Assembly (NCBI RefSeq): GCF_019794555.1 | Contig: NZ_JAIMEP010000001.1 | Span: forward strand, 1-64,000 | DNA: 64,000 bases | Direction of reading: 5' to 3' | Origin: Streptococcus suis | Lineage (GTDB): Bacteria; Bacillota; Bacilli; Lactobacillales; Streptococcaceae | Shown: in pieces, positions 52,611 to 62,403 of the stretch | How the letters are laid out: each line of letters starts with the position of its first letter | How positions within the stretch are numbered: position 1 is the stretch's first letter | The notes under the pieces: generated by a model | What the model was told of the DNA's origin: nothing | The model's database searches: none | What the model saw: the letters and a program-made list of their open reading frames with translations, nothing else | Made by a program: the position numbers and the translations under genes

Positions 52611-53654
52611 ATGAATAAAGAAACGATTTTACAGGTTGAAAACTTAAATGTAACCTTTCATACCTATGCCGGTGAAGTTCAGGCCATTCGTGATGTGAAT
52701 TTTACATTGAACAAGGGTGAAACTCTTGCTATTGTTGGAGAGTCAGGTTCAGGTAAATCAGTAACAACACGTACACTAATGGGCTTAAATGCCAAAAATG
52801 CACATTTGTCAGGTAAGATTCATTTTAAAGATAAAGACTTGAGTGAGTTGTCAGAGAGTGAATGGGTAAAAGTTCGTGGAAATGAAATTGCCATGATTTT
52901 CCAAGATCCAATGACAAGTTTGGATCCAACAATGACAATCGGTATGCAAATTGCTGAGCCAATTATTTTACATGAAAAGGTATCCAAATCAGAGGCCTTG
53001 AGACGTGCCTTGGAACTCATGAAAAAGGTTGGTATTCCAAATGCTGAAGAGCACATTAAAGATTATCCACATCAATGGTCAGGTGGGATGCGTCAACGTG
53101 CAGTCATTGCGATTGCACTTGCAGCGAATCCAGAAATTCTAATTGCAGATGAACCAACAACTGCCTTAGACGTGACGATTCAAGCGCAAATTTTGAATTT
53201 GATGAAAGAAATTCAGTCCCAAACTCAGTCTTCTATTATCTTTATTACCCATGATTTGGGTGTGGTAGCTGGTATGGCAGACCGTGTAGCTGTTATGTAT
53301 GCTGGGAAGATTGTGGAAGTTGGAACGGTTGAGGAAGTCTTTTATAATCCGCAACATCCATACACATGGGGGTTATTAAACTCTATGCCGACAACAGAGA
53401 CTGCTTCTGGAAGTTTGGAATCCATTCCTGGAACTCCTCCAGATCTGTTGAACCCTCCTGTTGGAGATGCTTTTGCAGCCAGAAATGCATATGCTCTCGA
53501 TATTGATTTTGAAGAGCAACCGCCAATGTTCCAAATTTCAGATAGCCATTATGCAGCAACATGGTTGTTAGACGAGCGAGCTCCTGAAATTACACCACCG
53601 TTAGCAATCTTGAAACGTTGGGAAAAATGGAATAGTAAGAAGGAGAAACAATGA
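52611..53654 (+). CDS. oppD: Oligopeptide ABC transporter ATPase OppD
   Basis: A 347-aa ATPase. Walker A is GESGSGKS, signature WSGGMRQRAVIAIAL, Walker B ILIADEPTTALD. The C-terminal OppD/F extension contains the GTPPDLLNPPVGDAFA segment (iron-sulphur cysteines of some homologues are absent). An in-frame ATG at 52599 lies before the GGAGG that serves the ATG at 52611, so the latter is used. Overlaps oppF by 4 bases. Confidence 0.93.
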   Translation: MNKETILQVENLNVTFHTYAGEVQAIRDVNFTLNKGETLAIVGESGSGKSVTTRTLMGLNAKNAHLSGKIHFKDKDLSELSESEWVKVRGNEIAMIFQDPMTSLDPTMTIGMQIAEPIILHEKVSKSEALRRALELMKKVGIPNAEEHIKDYPHQWSGGMRQRAVIAIALAANPEILIADEPTTALDVTIQAQILNLMKEIQSQTQSSIIFITHDLGVVAGMADRVAVMYAGKIVEVGTVEEVFYNPQHPYTWGLLNSMPTTETASGSLESIPGTPPDLLNPPVGDAFAARNAYALDIDFEEQPPMFQISDSHYAATWLLDERAPEITPPLAILKRWEKWNSKKEKQ

Positions 53655-54586
53655 GCGAAAATAGAAAAAAACTCGTTGAACTAAAAAATGTTTCATTGAC
53701 TTTTAATGCAGGTAAGAAAAACGAAGTTAAAGCCATTGACAATGTTTCCTTTGACATTTATGAAGGAGAGGTCTTTGGTCTCGTTGGTGAATCTGGTTCA
53801 GGAAAGACAACGGTTGGTCGTACCATTCTAAAATTGTATGACTATAATGCTGGTGATATTCTCTTTGATGGCCAGTCTATTTCAAAGCTTTCTGGAAAAG
53901 ATTTGAAAGAATTTCGAAAAGATGCACAAATGATTTTCCAAGATCCTCAAGCTAGTTTGAATGGTCGTATGAAAATCAGAGATATCGTTGCAGAAGGTTT
54001 GGATATTCACGGCTTGACTTCTTCAAAAGAAGAACGGGATGAGCGTGTTCAACATTTATTGGATTTAGTCGGTTTAAATAAGGATCATTTAACGCGTTAT
54101 CCGCATGAGTTTTCAGGTGGACAACGACAACGGATTGGTATTGCACGTGCCTTAGCAGTTCGTCCAAAATTCATTATTGCTGACGAACCAATCTCAGCCT
54201 TAGATGTATCCATTCAAGCACAAGTTGTTAATTTGATGCAAAAATTGCAGAGAGAACAAGGTCTAACCTATCTTTTTGTTGCACACGATTTGTCAATGGT
54301 TAAGTACATCTCTGACCGTATTGGTGTTATGCACTGGGGTAAAATGTTGGAAATTGGAACGTCGGATGCTGTTTACAATGACCCAATTCATCCCTACACG
54401 AAGAGTTTGCTTTCTGCTATCCCTGAACCGGATCCAGAATTTGAAAAAAATCGTGTCCATGTGGAATACGATCCAAGTGCTGAATTAGATGGTCAAGAAC
54501 GTCAGATGCATGAGATTACGCCTGGTCACTTTGTATTGGCTACAGAAGAAGAGGCTGCGGCATACCGCGCTGAACGTAATAAATAA
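53651..54586 (+). CDS. oppF: Oligopeptide ABC transporter ATPase OppF
   Basis: A 311-aa ATPase. Walker A is GESGSGKT, signature FSGGQRQRIGIARAL, Walker B FIIADEPISALD, switch His in FVAHDLSM. The C-terminal oligopeptide-type extension ends HEITPGHFVL. It is the last opp gene, with start and overlap of the ATGA type. Confidence 0.94.
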   Translation: MSENRKKLVELKNVSLTFNAGKKNEVKAIDNVSFDIYEGEVFGLVGESGSGKTTVGRTILKLYDYNAGDILFDGQSISKLSGKDLKEFRKDAQMIFQDPQASLNGRMKIRDIVAEGLDIHGLTSSKEERDERVQHLLDLVGLNKDHLTRYPHEFSGGQRQRIGIARALAVRPKFIIADEPISALDVSIQAQVVNLMQKLQREQGLTYLFVAHDLSMVKYISDRIGVMHWGKMLEIGTSDAVYNDPIHPYTKSLLSAIPEPDPEFEKNRVHVEYDPSAELDGQERQMHEITPGHFVLATEEEAAAYRAERNK

Positions 54587-54591
54587 GATAT

Positions 54592-54620
54592 AAAAAAACC
54601 TGAAAATTTCAGGTTTTTTT
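54592..54620. terminator. Bidirectional terminator, opp and DUF3397 gene
   Basis: AAAAAAACCTGA and TCAGGTTTTTTT arms around a short AAATT loop, between convergent genes. Confidence 0.88.
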
Positions 54621-54646
54621 ATATGTGATAAGTTTCGAATTTAGTT

Positions 54647-55009
54647 TTATAAAGTTAGCACAGCAATCACCAAGGCCAAATACATCAGGAATGTCAAAAT
54701 AAAGCCAGCTCTCCAAAATACTTTGAAAAATCGTTTGTAGTTAAACTGTCTTTTTTGAAGCAAGAAGAAGAGACAAAGACCGATGGCAAGTACTGACAGT
54801 GAAAAGGTCAGATGAGGTATTAAGCTACTATAGTAAGCCTTGTCAGAAATAAGATAAAACTCAAAGGCAAATAATGGAAAGGCAATATCTGCAAAATTCC
54901 ATCCTCTTTTTTGCAATTTAAAAAAATTGACAACTATAATGGAAAGTGCCAAAGTCAGAAATAGAAATAATATTGCCACAATCTTTAAAAAAATCATTGA
55001 TTCAAACAT
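54647..55009 (-). CDS. DUF3397 membrane protein
   Basis: A 120-aa protein with four predicted membrane helices (about residues 5-27, 39-55, 62-85, 97-118). The DUF3397 family is typically encoded next to rplK in streptococci, as here (divergent). No strong ribosome binding site is visible before the ATG at 55009, so the start is tentative. Function unknown. Confidence 0.75.
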   Translation of the reverse strand: MFESMIFLKIVAILFLFLTLALSIIVVNFFKLQKRGWNFADIAFPLFAFEFYLISDKAYYSSLIPHLTFSLSVLAIGLCLFFLLQKRQFNYKRFFKVFWRAGFILTFLMYLALVIAVLTL

Positions 55010-55052
55010 AAGTCTATTCTATAAAAAATGTGAACAAAAGTAAACCTAAAGC

Positions 55053-55080
55053 TTGCAATTCTTTGAAAATCGTGTATAAT
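55053..55080 (+). promoter_or_regulatory. Promoter of rplK-rplA
   Basis: TTGCAA (55053-55058), 16 bases, TATAAT (55075-55080). Confidence 0.7.
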
Positions 55081-55105
55081 GAAAAGGTATGTGTAAAACA
55101 CATAT

Positions 55106-55146
55106 TTGTGGGAGGTAAAAATCTGTAATTACCGCCAAAACCACAA
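55106..55146 (+). promoter_or_regulatory. Structured rplK leader, candidate L1 operator
   Basis: TTGTGG (55106-55111) pairs with CCACAA (55141-55146). GGT (55114-55116) pairs with ACC (55131-55133), leaving an asymmetric internal loop (GA versus GCCAAAA). A separate hairpin TATGTGT/ACACATA lies just before it. Ribosomal protein L1 autoregulates L11-L1 operons by binding such helix-loop elements; assignment is by position and shape. Confidence 0.5.
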
Positions 55147-55163
55147 TAGGAGGATTTTATATC

Positions 55164-55589
55164 ATGGCTAAAAAAGTCGAAAAACTCGTAAAACTTCAAA
55201 TTCCTGCAGGTAAAGCTACTCCAGCTCCACCAGTCGGACCAGCACTTGGTCAAGCAGGTATCAACATCATGGGATTCACTAAAGAGTTCAACGCTCGTAC
55301 AGCTGACCAAGCTGGTATGATCATCCCAGTCGTTATCTCTGTGTATGAAGATAAATCATTCACTTTCATCACTAAAACACCACCAGCTGCTGTTCTTTTG
55401 AAAAAAGCTGCAGGTGTTGAAAAAGGTTCAGGTACACCAAACAAAACTAAAGTTGCAACAGTTACTCGTGCACAAGTACAAGAAATTGCTGAAACTAAAA
55501 TGCCTGACTTGAACGCTGCATCTGTAGAAGCTGCAATGCGTATGATCGAAGGTACTGCTCGTTCTATGGGATTCACTGTTACTGACTAA
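55164..55589 (+). CDS. rplK: 50S ribosomal protein L11
   Basis: The 141-aa product matches L11 throughout: an N-terminal [19 protein letters not shown], the Pro-rich [16 protein letters not shown], and the RNA-binding C-terminal domain ending [11 protein letters not shown]. Part of the GTPase-associated centre. AGGAGG precedes the ATG. Codon use is strongly biased, as for highly expressed genes. Confidence 0.98.
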   Translation: MAKKVEKLVKLQIPAGKATPAPPVGPALGQAGINIMGFTKEFNARTADQAGMIIPVVISVYEDKSFTFITKTPPAAVLLKKAAGVEKGSGTPNKTKVATVTRAQVQEIAETKMPDLNAASVEAAMRMIEGTARSMGFTVTD

Positions 55590-55629
55590 GTAGCACCCAA
55601 GTTTATCTGATTACAAGGAGACATATAAT

Positions 55630-56319
55630 ATGGCTAAAAAAAGCAAAAACTTGCGTGCTGCTCTTGAGAAAATCGACAGCACAAAATTGTACAGCGTAGA
55701 AGAAGCTGTTGCTCTTGCAAAAGAAACTAACTTCGCTAAATTTGATGCGTCTGTTGAGGTTGCTTACAACTTGAACATCGACGTTCGTAAAGCTGATCAA
55801 CAAATCCGTGGTGCAATGGTATTGCCAAATGGTACTGGTAAAACTTCACGTGTTCTTGTTTTCGCACGTGGTGCAAAAGCAGAAGAAGCAAAAGCTGCTG
55901 GTGCAGACTTTGTTGGTGAAGATGACCTTGTTGCTAAAATCAACGGTGGTTGGTTGGACTTCGACGTTGTTATCGCAACTCCAGATATGATGGCTGTTGT
56001 TGGACGTCTTGGTCGCGTACTTGGTCCACGTAACTTGATGCCAAACCCTAAAACTGGTACAGTAACAATGGATGTTGCTAAAGCAGTTGAAGAGTCTAAA
56101 GGTGGTAAAATCACTTACCGTGCTGACAAAGCTGGTATCGTACAAGCTCTTATCGGTAAAGTATCATTTGACGCTGACAAACTCGTTGAAAACTTCAAAG
56201 CTTTCCACGATGTAATGGCTAAAGCTAAACCAGCTACAGCTAAAGGTACTTACATGACTTCAGTATCAATCACAACAACACAAGGTGTTGGTATCAAAGT
56301 TGATCCTAACTCACTTTAA
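55630..56319 (+). CDS. rplA: 50S ribosomal protein L1
   Basis: The 229-aa product is full-length L1 with [13 protein letters not shown]-like ([14 protein letters not shown]) and [20 protein letters not shown] signatures. It forms the L1 stalk and probably represses its own operon through the rplK leader. AAGGAG precedes the ATG. Confidence 0.98.
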   Translation: MAKKSKNLRAALEKIDSTKLYSVEEAVALAKETNFAKFDASVEVAYNLNIDVRKADQQIRGAMVLPNGTGKTSRVLVFARGAKAEEAKAAGADFVGEDDLVAKINGGWLDFDVVIATPDMMAVVGRLGRVLGPRNLMPNPKTGTVTMDVAKAVEESKGGKITYRADKAGIVQALIGKVSFDADKLVENFKAFHDVMAKAKPATAKGTYMTSVSITTTQGVGIKVDPNSL

Positions 56320-56327
56320 TCAATAAG

Positions 56328-56356
56328 AAGATTGTCTTAGGGCAATCTTTTTTTCT
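56328..56356 (+). terminator. Terminator of rplK-rplA
   Basis: AAGATTG (56328-56334) and CAATCTT (56343-56349) with an 8-base loop and a T-run. Confidence 0.88.
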
Positions 56357-56366
56357 TGAGATTTTC

Positions 56367-56395
56367 TTGACAAGCACTTGATTTCGATTTATACT
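56367..56395 (+). promoter_or_regulatory. Promoter of the small helical protein and GST genes
   Basis: TTGACA (56367-56372), 17 bases, TATACT (56390-56395); near-consensus. Confidence 0.8.
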
Positions 56396-56425
56396 ATATT
56401 CAATTTACATAAAAGGAGTTATCCG

Positions 56426-56716
56426 ATGAAAGTAGCAGAGAAAGAAGAGTTTTATAAATACCTATCTGCAGCCTACAACCTTCCGCAGGAAGCATTTTCA
56501 GAAGCCCTGCGTGAAAAAATATTGGAGGTGGCAGGTCAGTTGGATAAGGAGGAAAATCTCTATATACTGGCTGGATACTTAAGTCGTTTTATCAATGCAG
56601 AGCTAACAGCTCTGACTTGTCGAGCACCCAAGGAATTGGTTCAGTTAGCTCGCTATCTTCAAGAACTTCAAAATCACTATCGTTATGCAAGCATTATTCC
56701 AGGAAAGATAGAATAG
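56426..56716 (+). CDS. Small helical protein, bacteriocin-immunity-like
   Basis: A 96-aa, probably all-helical soluble protein. Size and layout (helices at about 3-15, 20-38, 42-65, 68-86) recall enterocin-A-type immunity proteins, which streptococci often carry without the matching bacteriocin. AAAGGAG fits the ATG at 56426; the earlier in-frame codon overlaps the promoter. No bacteriocin gene is seen nearby, so the role is uncertain. Confidence 0.5.
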   Translation: MKVAEKEEFYKYLSAAYNLPQEAFSEALREKILEVAGQLDKEENLYILAGYLSRFINAELTALTCRAPKELVQLARYLQELQNHYRYASIIPGKIE

Positions 56717-56724
56717 GAGAAAAC

Positions 56725-57513
56725 ATGACAGAATATACAAAACCACTCGTATGGAAGTGGGAAGATGAAAATGACAACCGATCTGGCAATCGTCCAACAG
56801 CAGGCAGTCGCTTTGAACAAAAACTACCAAAAGGAGAAAAAACTTTTCAAGTTTATTCGCTGGGAACGCCGAATGGCATTAAGGTTGCTATTATGTTGGA
56901 GGAGTTGAAAGAGTTAGGTATTTCAGATGCAGATTATGACCTCTTTCTCATTAATATCGGTCAAGGAGACCAATTTGGCTCCGATTTTGTTACTATCAAC
57001 CCCAATTCCAAAATTCCAGCCATGGTAGATTATTCTGAAAAAGAACCCGTTCGCGTCTTTGAATCAGCAAATATTCTTCTCTATTTAGCAGAAAAATTTG
57101 ATGTTCTCTTACCGAAAGAATGGGCAGAGCGGACTGAAGTCCTTAACTGGCTCTTCTGGCAAACTGGCGCCGCTCCATTTGTTGGTGGAGGATTTGGACA
57201 TTTCTTCCATTACGCTCCGACAGCGCAAGAATATCCGATTAATCGCTATACAATGGAAACTAAGCGTCAGCTAGATCTCTTGGATCAGCTATTGGCGACA
57301 AGAGAATATATAGCAGGAAATACCTATACCATCGCAGATATTGCAATTTGGTCTTGGTATGGTCGCTTGGTGCAAGGAGAACTATATCCAGGTTCAGCAG
57401 AATTTTTAGATGTTGATTCTTACAAGCATCTAAAGACCTGGGTAGAGAAAATAGCTCAGCGTCCTGCTATACAACGAGGGTTGACAGTGCAGTATCAGTC
57501 CATTGATCATTAA
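56725..57513 (+). CDS. Glutathione S-transferase-like protein, YghU type
   Basis: A 262-aa protein with an N-terminal extension (WKWEDENDNRSGNRPTAG), a thioredoxin-like domain (about 38-125, YSLGTPNGIKVAIMLEEL and an SKIPAMVD cis-Pro turn) and an all-helical C-terminal domain. YghU-type enzymes reduce organic hydroperoxides or disulphides using glutathione. GGAG precedes the ATG at 56725, nine bases after the upstream gene; the longer frame start overlaps that gene. Confidence 0.88.
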   Translation: MTEYTKPLVWKWEDENDNRSGNRPTAGSRFEQKLPKGEKTFQVYSLGTPNGIKVAIMLEELKELGISDADYDLFLINIGQGDQFGSDFVTINPNSKIPAMVDYSEKEPVRVFESANILLYLAEKFDVLLPKEWAERTEVLNWLFWQTGAAPFVGGGFGHFFHYAPTAQEYPINRYTMETKRQLDLLDQLLATREYIAGNTYTIADIAIWSWYGRLVQGELYPGSAEFLDVDSYKHLKTWVEKIAQRPAIQRGLTVQYQSIDH

Positions 57514-57522
57514 ACCACTTAC

Positions 57523-57546
57523 CCCACCCAAATTGGTGGGTTTTTC
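57523..57546 (+). terminator. Terminator after the GST gene
   Basis: CCCACC-CAAATT-GGTGGG followed by TTTTTC. Confidence 0.9.
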
Positions 57547-57673
57547 TTTTACTTTGGTATCATAAAAGTTTATAATGAAAGGGTTAGACTCTCTTGAATT
57601 TTAAAGAAAAGCAGTGGCTAATGTAGATTTTTGAGAGAATAAAATTGATACTTATATGGAAAGATTAGTGATT

Positions 57674-59314
57674 ATGTCTGAAAAAGTTGAAATACAGCAG
57701 TCTAAAGAACAGGCGACAATGGCCAGAGGCTTGGCTTGGTTGACTGCTGGAAATATTCTAAGTCGCTTACTGGGTGTAGCTTATGTAATCCCTTGGTATA
57801 TTTGGCTAGGAGAATACCGAGCAGAAGCAAATGCTCTTTTTAGTATGGGTTATCAAATTTATGCAAATTTTTTATTGATTTCAACAGTAGGTTTACCTGT
57901 AGCGATTGCTAAGCAAGTTGCAAAATACAATGTTCTTGGTAAGGAAGATGTTTCTCTCTATCTGGTAAGAGAGTTCTTCAAAATTATGCTGATCTTTGGG
58001 GCGGTATTTGCTGGAATCATGTATATCAGTTCACCGTGGTTAGCAGAAGCATCTGGCTCAAGGGAAAAATTGATTCCGGTCATGTATAGTCTCGTACCGC
58101 CCTTATTTATTTTCCCGGCTATGAGCATTCTTCGTGGTTTTTTCCAAGGTCGTCATGATATGAAGCCCTATGCGATTAGTCAGCTCGCAGAACAGTTGGT
58201 CCGTGTTATTTGGATTTTAGCAGCGACCTTTATTATCATGAAATTAGGCAATGGGAATTACCTTGATGCGGTTGTCCAATCTACTTTTGCTGCCTTTGTT
58301 GGTATGATTGCCAGTGTTGCAGTATTAGTCTATGCTTTATGGAAACAAGGCTACTTAGGAAGATTGATTCATGCGAAAAAGCAGAAAATATCTATCCATA
58401 CTGGTCAGTTAATCAGAGAAACTGTAAAGGATGCTATTCCGATTATTATTTTAGGTTTAACCATTCAATTGTTGCAATTTATTGATCAGGTTACCTTTAT
58501 TAATGTGATGGAGCGGATTACAACCTATTCCAATTCAGAATTATTGGAACTGTATTCTTATTTGGCCGCAAATCCGAACAAAATTACTATGATGATTATT
58601 GGTATTTCTCAGAGTTTAGGAAGCGTGGCCATTCCTTTGATAACTGAAAAATTTGTTCAAAAGGATTTGAAAGCCGCTTCGTATTTAGTTGCTGATAACT
58701 TACAACTTCTTTTCATTTTTACTATCCCAGCTATTGTTGGTACTGTTCTATTAGCTCGTCCTTTGTATACGGTATTCTATGGTCCATCAGAAGAAATCGC
58801 AATTACCTTGTTTATTTGGAATCTTTTTATGATTCTTCCTTTGGGCTTGTATTCAGTCATTAGCGTTGTTATTCAATCAATTTTTGAAAACAGACATGGA
58901 ATTTATTATTTCTTGATTGGTATGCTAGTGAAAATTGTTTTACAAGTACCAATGATGTATCTTTTCAAAGTTTATGGCAGCTTTATTTCAACAATTTTTG
59001 GTTTAGGTATTATGCTGTATCTCTTTTATAAACGAATTGATAAGATACTAGATATTGATGAACAATTAGTAGTGAAGGATATTGTGACGATTAGTTGGAT
59101 TTCCGCGGTGATGGGCTTGGTTGTCTGGGTTATCGAGTTCCTACTAGATATCGTTCTTCCAGCAAATGGATATGTTTCTAGCTTTATCCATTTAGTGATT
59201 GCTGGTGGTGCTGGTATTATTGTTTTCGGTCTATTGACATTAAAGACGCGTCAGTTAGATAAGTTGATTGGTGCTAGAGCTGGAATCATAAGACTAAAAT
59301 TAAATATGCTATAG
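57674..59314 (+). CDS. Lipid II flippase of the YtgP/MurJ type (MOP superfamily)
   Basis: A 546-aa membrane protein with about 14 helices. TARGLAWLTAGNILSRLLG-like N-terminus (MARGLAWLTAGNILSRLLG), then YVIPWYIWLG, as in streptococcal YtgP, the essential MurJ homologue that moves lipid II across the membrane. Arg-rich loops around ILRGFFQGRHDM fit the central cavity. Two starts are possible (57656 and 57674); GGAAAG about nine bases before the second favours it. A less specific polysaccharide-export role cannot be ruled out. Confidence 0.85.
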   Translation: MSEKVEIQQSKEQATMARGLAWLTAGNILSRLLGVAYVIPWYIWLGEYRAEANALFSMGYQIYANFLLISTVGLPVAIAKQVAKYNVLGKEDVSLYLVREFFKIMLIFGAVFAGIMYISSPWLAEASGSREKLIPVMYSLVPPLFIFPAMSILRGFFQGRHDMKPYAISQLAEQLVRVIWILAATFIIMKLGNGNYLDAVVQSTFAAFVGMIASVAVLVYALWKQGYLGRLIHAKKQKISIHTGQLIRETVKDAIPIIILGLTIQLLQFIDQVTFINVMERITTYSNSELLELYSYLAANPNKITMMIIGISQSLGSVAIPLITEKFVQKDLKAASYLVADNLQLLFIFTIPAIVGTVLLARPLYTVFYGPSEEIAITLFIWNLFMILPLGLYSVISVVIQSIFENRHGIYYFLIGMLVKIVLQVPMMYLFKVYGSFISTIFGLGIMLYLFYKRIDKILDIDEQLVVKDIVTISWISAVMGLVVWVIEFLLDIVLPANGYVSSFIHLVIAGGAGIIVFGLLTLKTRQLDKLIGARAGIIRLKLNML

Positions 59315-59440
59315 AGATGGGAGAATGGAAGGAAGGAACTTTATGACTTTGCTGAAAGGATAACTAGTTTGGTTCATTCCCAGTCTAGGGAATGTTCACC
59401 TTCCTGTTAAACTTAGATTTTTCCGGTTCATAAAATTGCA

Positions 59441-59466
59441 AAAGCATAGCATATATGTTATGCTTT
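59441..59466 (+). terminator. Hairpin downstream of the flippase gene
   Basis: AAAGCATAGCA pairs with TGTTATGCTTT (one G-U) around a 4-base loop, with only a moderate T-rich tail. The region 59315-59580 otherwise holds a 7-bp hairpin CATTCCC/GGGAATG (near 59375) and no gene. Confidence 0.55.
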
Positions 59467-59580
59467 ATCTTAATGAATTTTTGTAGCTTACAAAGCTGAT
59501 TACAGCATTTTTCAAGTATGCCAAGGATTCAGAAAGTATTATATACAAAATAAAAGGAGATATTTAGGGAGATTGTATTG

Positions 59581-61974
59581 ATGAAAAAAATACTTCAAAA
59601 AATACTGGCCGGATTAGCAGTTCTCGTTGTCAACCTAGGCCTCTTCACCAGTCAGTCTGTAAATGCTGCTGAGATTCCAAGTGGAGACTTTTCAAGTCAG
59701 GTGCGTCTAAAGGATGCTACGGGAAATGAAATATTGGCGGGTACACAACTAAAGTATGATACGGAGTATAAGTTTAACGTAGATATTAGTTTAGATGATA
59801 CTGTTGAGGTCAAAAAAGGTGATACATTAATAGTCGAAGTACCAGATGCATTTGTGATATTAAAGACCGATACCTTTACTATCTATGATGCCCAAGGAAA
59901 TCCTGCAGGTACGGCCCAAAAGGACCCAAATTCCAATAAAATTATCTTTACATTCAATGATTATTTTGAAGGATTAAATGAGAATAAGAAATTTGGTTTT
60001 GAGTTTAATGCTCAGGTCTCACGACGGGCTACAAATAATACAGAGATAGCTCCGACTGATTCATTTCCTATTCCATCAGTTATCACACCACCAGCACAAG
60101 GAATCTACCCCGGAGAAAAAATTGCAAAGTGGGGAAGCCAAGACAAAAATGACCCATCACTTGTACACTGGGAAATCCGCTTCAACCCGAATAGAGAGTC
60201 CTTAACCAATGTCGATATAGTTGATGTCTTAGGACCTAACCATATATTTGTGAGTGTAGATAGAATAATTTACTATGATGCTTGGAATCCTGAGCGACTT
60301 TTAACGGATGTAGCAGAAGCGACACCTCCAGTGATTGGGGATGCTGTTACCACTAACCCTGATGGAACGGGCTTTACCGTGCACTTTGACCAAATTGATC
60401 GTATCGCCTTGATTCAGTATACGACAAAATTGACCGCTCCTGGAAATCCGACAAATACCGTACATGCAAATGTAAATGGTGGAACTATTCAATCTGTTGT
60501 CGATCGTGAAGTGGTCCTTGGAGATGCTTCAGGGTATGCTAGCGGATCTCGTTCTGAGTATATTATATTAGAAGCGCAAAAGACTTTTGAGGGACAAATT
60601 TTGAACGGTGGTGACTTCACCTTTGAATTGGTCAATTCCGAAACAGATGAAGTTATCTCAACAGCTGTCAATGATGCAGAAGGAAAGATTTCTTTCCCTG
60701 TTATGAAATTCTCAAATCCTGGTGACTATAACTACTTTATCCGTGAAGTAGCTGGTAAAGATGGAAATATTCTTTATGATAAAAATAGCTACAATGTTAA
60801 AGTTAACGTAATTGTTGAAAATGGTCGTCACTTAGGTTCTGTTACCTATGAAACTGCGGACGGTTTAGCTCCTACATTTGTCAATGCAGTGAAACCAGAA
60901 CCAATACCAGCATCTGTTATTTTAGAGGCACAAAAAACCTTTGAAGGTCAATCATTACAAGGTGGTGATTTTACCTTTGAATTGGTAGATACTGAAACAA
61001 ATGAAGTTGTTGCAACGGCTGTCAATGATGCAGAAGGAAAGATTTTATTCCCAGTTATCGAGTATAAAAAAACTGGTAATTTTAACTATATAATCCGAGA
61101 AGTAGCTGGAACAGACGCACATATAATTTATGATTCAAAATCTTATATGGTTAATGTCAAGGTTATGTCTGAAAATGATAGGTATGTAGCAGAAGTTACA
61201 TATGAAAATGGTGCTGCCCCTACATTTGTGAACACAGTGACTCCAGATCCAGAACCGACCCCAGATCCAGAGCCAACTCCAGATCCAGAACCAACTCCAG
61301 ATCCAGAACCAACTCCAGATCCAGAACCGACTCCAGATCCAGAACCAACTCCAGATCCAGAGCCAACTCCAGATCCAGAACCAACTCCAGATCCAGAACC
61401 GACTCCAGATCCAGATCCAACTCCAGATCCAGAACCAACTCCAGATCCAGAGCCAACTCCAGATCCAGAACCAACTCCAGATCCAGAACCGACTCCAGAT
61501 CCAGATCCAACTCCAGATCCAGAACCGACTCCAGATCCAGAACCAACTCCAGATCCAGATCCAACTCCAGATCCAGAACCGACTCCAGATCCAGAACCAA
61601 CTCCAGATCCAGAGCCAACTCCAGATCCAGAACCGACTCCAGATCCAGAACCGACTCCAGATCCAGATCCAACTCCAGATCCAGAGCCAACCCCAGATCC
61701 AGAGCCAACCCCAGATCCAGAGCCAACCCCAGATCCAGAGCCAACCCCAGATCCAGAGCCAACTCCAGATCCAGAACCAACTCCAGATCCAGAGCCAACA
61801 ATCGTAGAGCCTCAAGTATTGAAAAATCCAATACTTAGTAGTACAGAGAAGAGAGAAGTTCTTCCAAATACTGGCCAAGCTAATAATTCATTTATTTCTA
61901 TTATTGGGCTCGTCTTACTAATTGCTACTAGTATGGTTACCAAGTTGTTTAAAGGGTATAAAAAACAACAATAA
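59581..61974 (+). CDS. LPXTG surface adhesin with FctA-like domains and TPDPEP repeats
   Basis: A 797-aa wall-anchored protein. It has a signal peptide (1-30, ending VNAAE) and an adhesin-like N-terminal region of Ig-type beta domains (35-320). Two FctA/Spy0128-like domains follow (about 331-440 and 449-552), each with Lys in LEAQKTFEG (Lys334, Lys452) and Glu in IREVAG, the pair expected to form an internal isopeptide bond. Then come 31 TPDPEP hexapeptides (554-739), LPNTG at 761-765, a membrane helix and a basic tail. GGGAG precedes the ATG at 59581. Likely role: attachment to host or matrix; the ligand is unknown. Confidence 0.9.
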   Translation: MKKILQKILAGLAVLVVNLGLFTSQSVNAAEIPSGDFSSQVRLKDATGNEILAGTQLKYDTEYKFNVDISLDDTVEVKKGDTLIVEVPDAFVILKTDTFTIYDAQGNPAGTAQKDPNSNKIIFTFNDYFEGLNENKKFGFEFNAQVSRRATNNTEIAPTDSFPIPSVITPPAQGIYPGEKIAKWGSQDKNDPSLVHWEIRFNPNRESLTNVDIVDVLGPNHIFVSVDRIIYYDAWNPERLLTDVAEATPPVIGDAVTTNPDGTGFTVHFDQIDRIALIQYTTKLTAPGNPTNTVHANVNGGTIQSVVDREVVLGDASGYASGSRSEYIILEAQKTFEGQILNGGDFTFELVNSETDEVISTAVNDAEGKISFPVMKFSNPGDYNYFIREVAGKDGNILYDKNSYNVKVNVIVENGRHLGSVTYETADGLAPTFVNAVKPEPIPASVILEAQKTFEGQSLQGGDFTFELVDTETNEVVATAVNDAEGKILFPVIEYKKTGNFNYIIREVAGTDAHIIYDSKSYMVNVKVMSENDRYVAEVTYENGAAPTFVNTVTPDPEPTPDPEPTPDPEPTPDPEPTPDPEPTPDPEPTPDPEPTPDPEPTPDPEPTPDPDPTPDPEPTPDPEPTPDPEPTPDPEPTPDPDPTPDPEPTPDPEPTPDPDPTPDPEPTPDPEPTPDPEPTPDPEPTPDPEPTPDPDPTPDPEPTPDPEPTPDPEPTPDPEPTPDPEPTPDPEPTPDPEPTIVEPQVLKNPILSSTEKREVLPNTGQANNSFISIIGLVLLIATSMVTKLFKGYKKQQ
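61240..61797 (+). repeat. 31 tandem 18-bp repeats encoding TPDPEP
   Basis: 558 bases, exactly 31 units of ACTCCAGATCCAGAACCG-type sequence. Units 10, 15, 18 and 24 encode DPDP instead of DPEP, giving runs of 9, 4, 2, 5 and 7 standard units. Near-identity at DNA level predicts frequent length change by slippage or recombination. It codes for a rigid Pro-rich stalk through the cell wall. Confidence 0.97.
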
Positions 61975-62197
61975 GCCTACTAGTGTGTACCAATGATATC
62001 GAAGCTGGTTTAAGCCCAGTGCCACTTCTAAGAGTTCATGTCAACATCTCTGCATAGTGGTTGATTGGCTTTGAAAGTCTGGGAACTGTTTCAGCTCCGT
62101 ACTAATTTGGGTATGCAGTTCACATATTTTGGATTGCTATTAGGTAGAGTGGATCAGTTTTTCCATAGATGAATAATATCATTAACTCGTCAACCAC

Positions 62198-62233
62198 AAG
62201 CCCTCACTAAGATTATTCATTTAGTGAGGGCTT
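62198..62233 (+). terminator. Hairpin terminator downstream of the adhesin gene
   Basis: A 13-bp perfect stem AAGCCCTCACTAA / TTAGTGAGGGCTT with a 10-base loop, 224 bases after the adhesin stop. The stretch 61975-62197 shows no gene I can support. Confidence 0.65.
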
Positions 62234-62366
62234 TATGTTTTCTAGGGTGTGGGCTATTCCATCATGAAAGTCTTCCCAACTCAAACTTGATTATATTAGG
62301 TCTGATAGGGCGTTGAATGATTACATTTTTATCAGAAAGATTATACTATAAAAAAAGAAAAAAATG

Positions 62367-62375
62367 TGGTAGAAT
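62367..62375 (+). promoter_or_regulatory. Extended -10 of the pyrH promoter
   Basis: TGG followed by TAGAAT (62370-62375); the upstream A/T-rich tract lacks a clear -35. Confidence 0.55.
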
Positions 62376-62403
62376 AGTAGGGATAAAAAAGAGGAGTAAT
62401 AGA

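Noticed and set aside
61240-61797. CRISPR-like regular repetition
   Set aside because: Units are directly adjacent with no spacers and encode TPDPEP in frame.
61135-61878. Two long open frames on the minus strand opposite the adhesin repeats (IWSWFW-like and LDLEL-like repeats)
   Set aside because: They are produced by the 18-bp tandem repeat read backwards: no start signal, no ribosome binding site, and the plus frame has signal peptide and LPXTG anchor.
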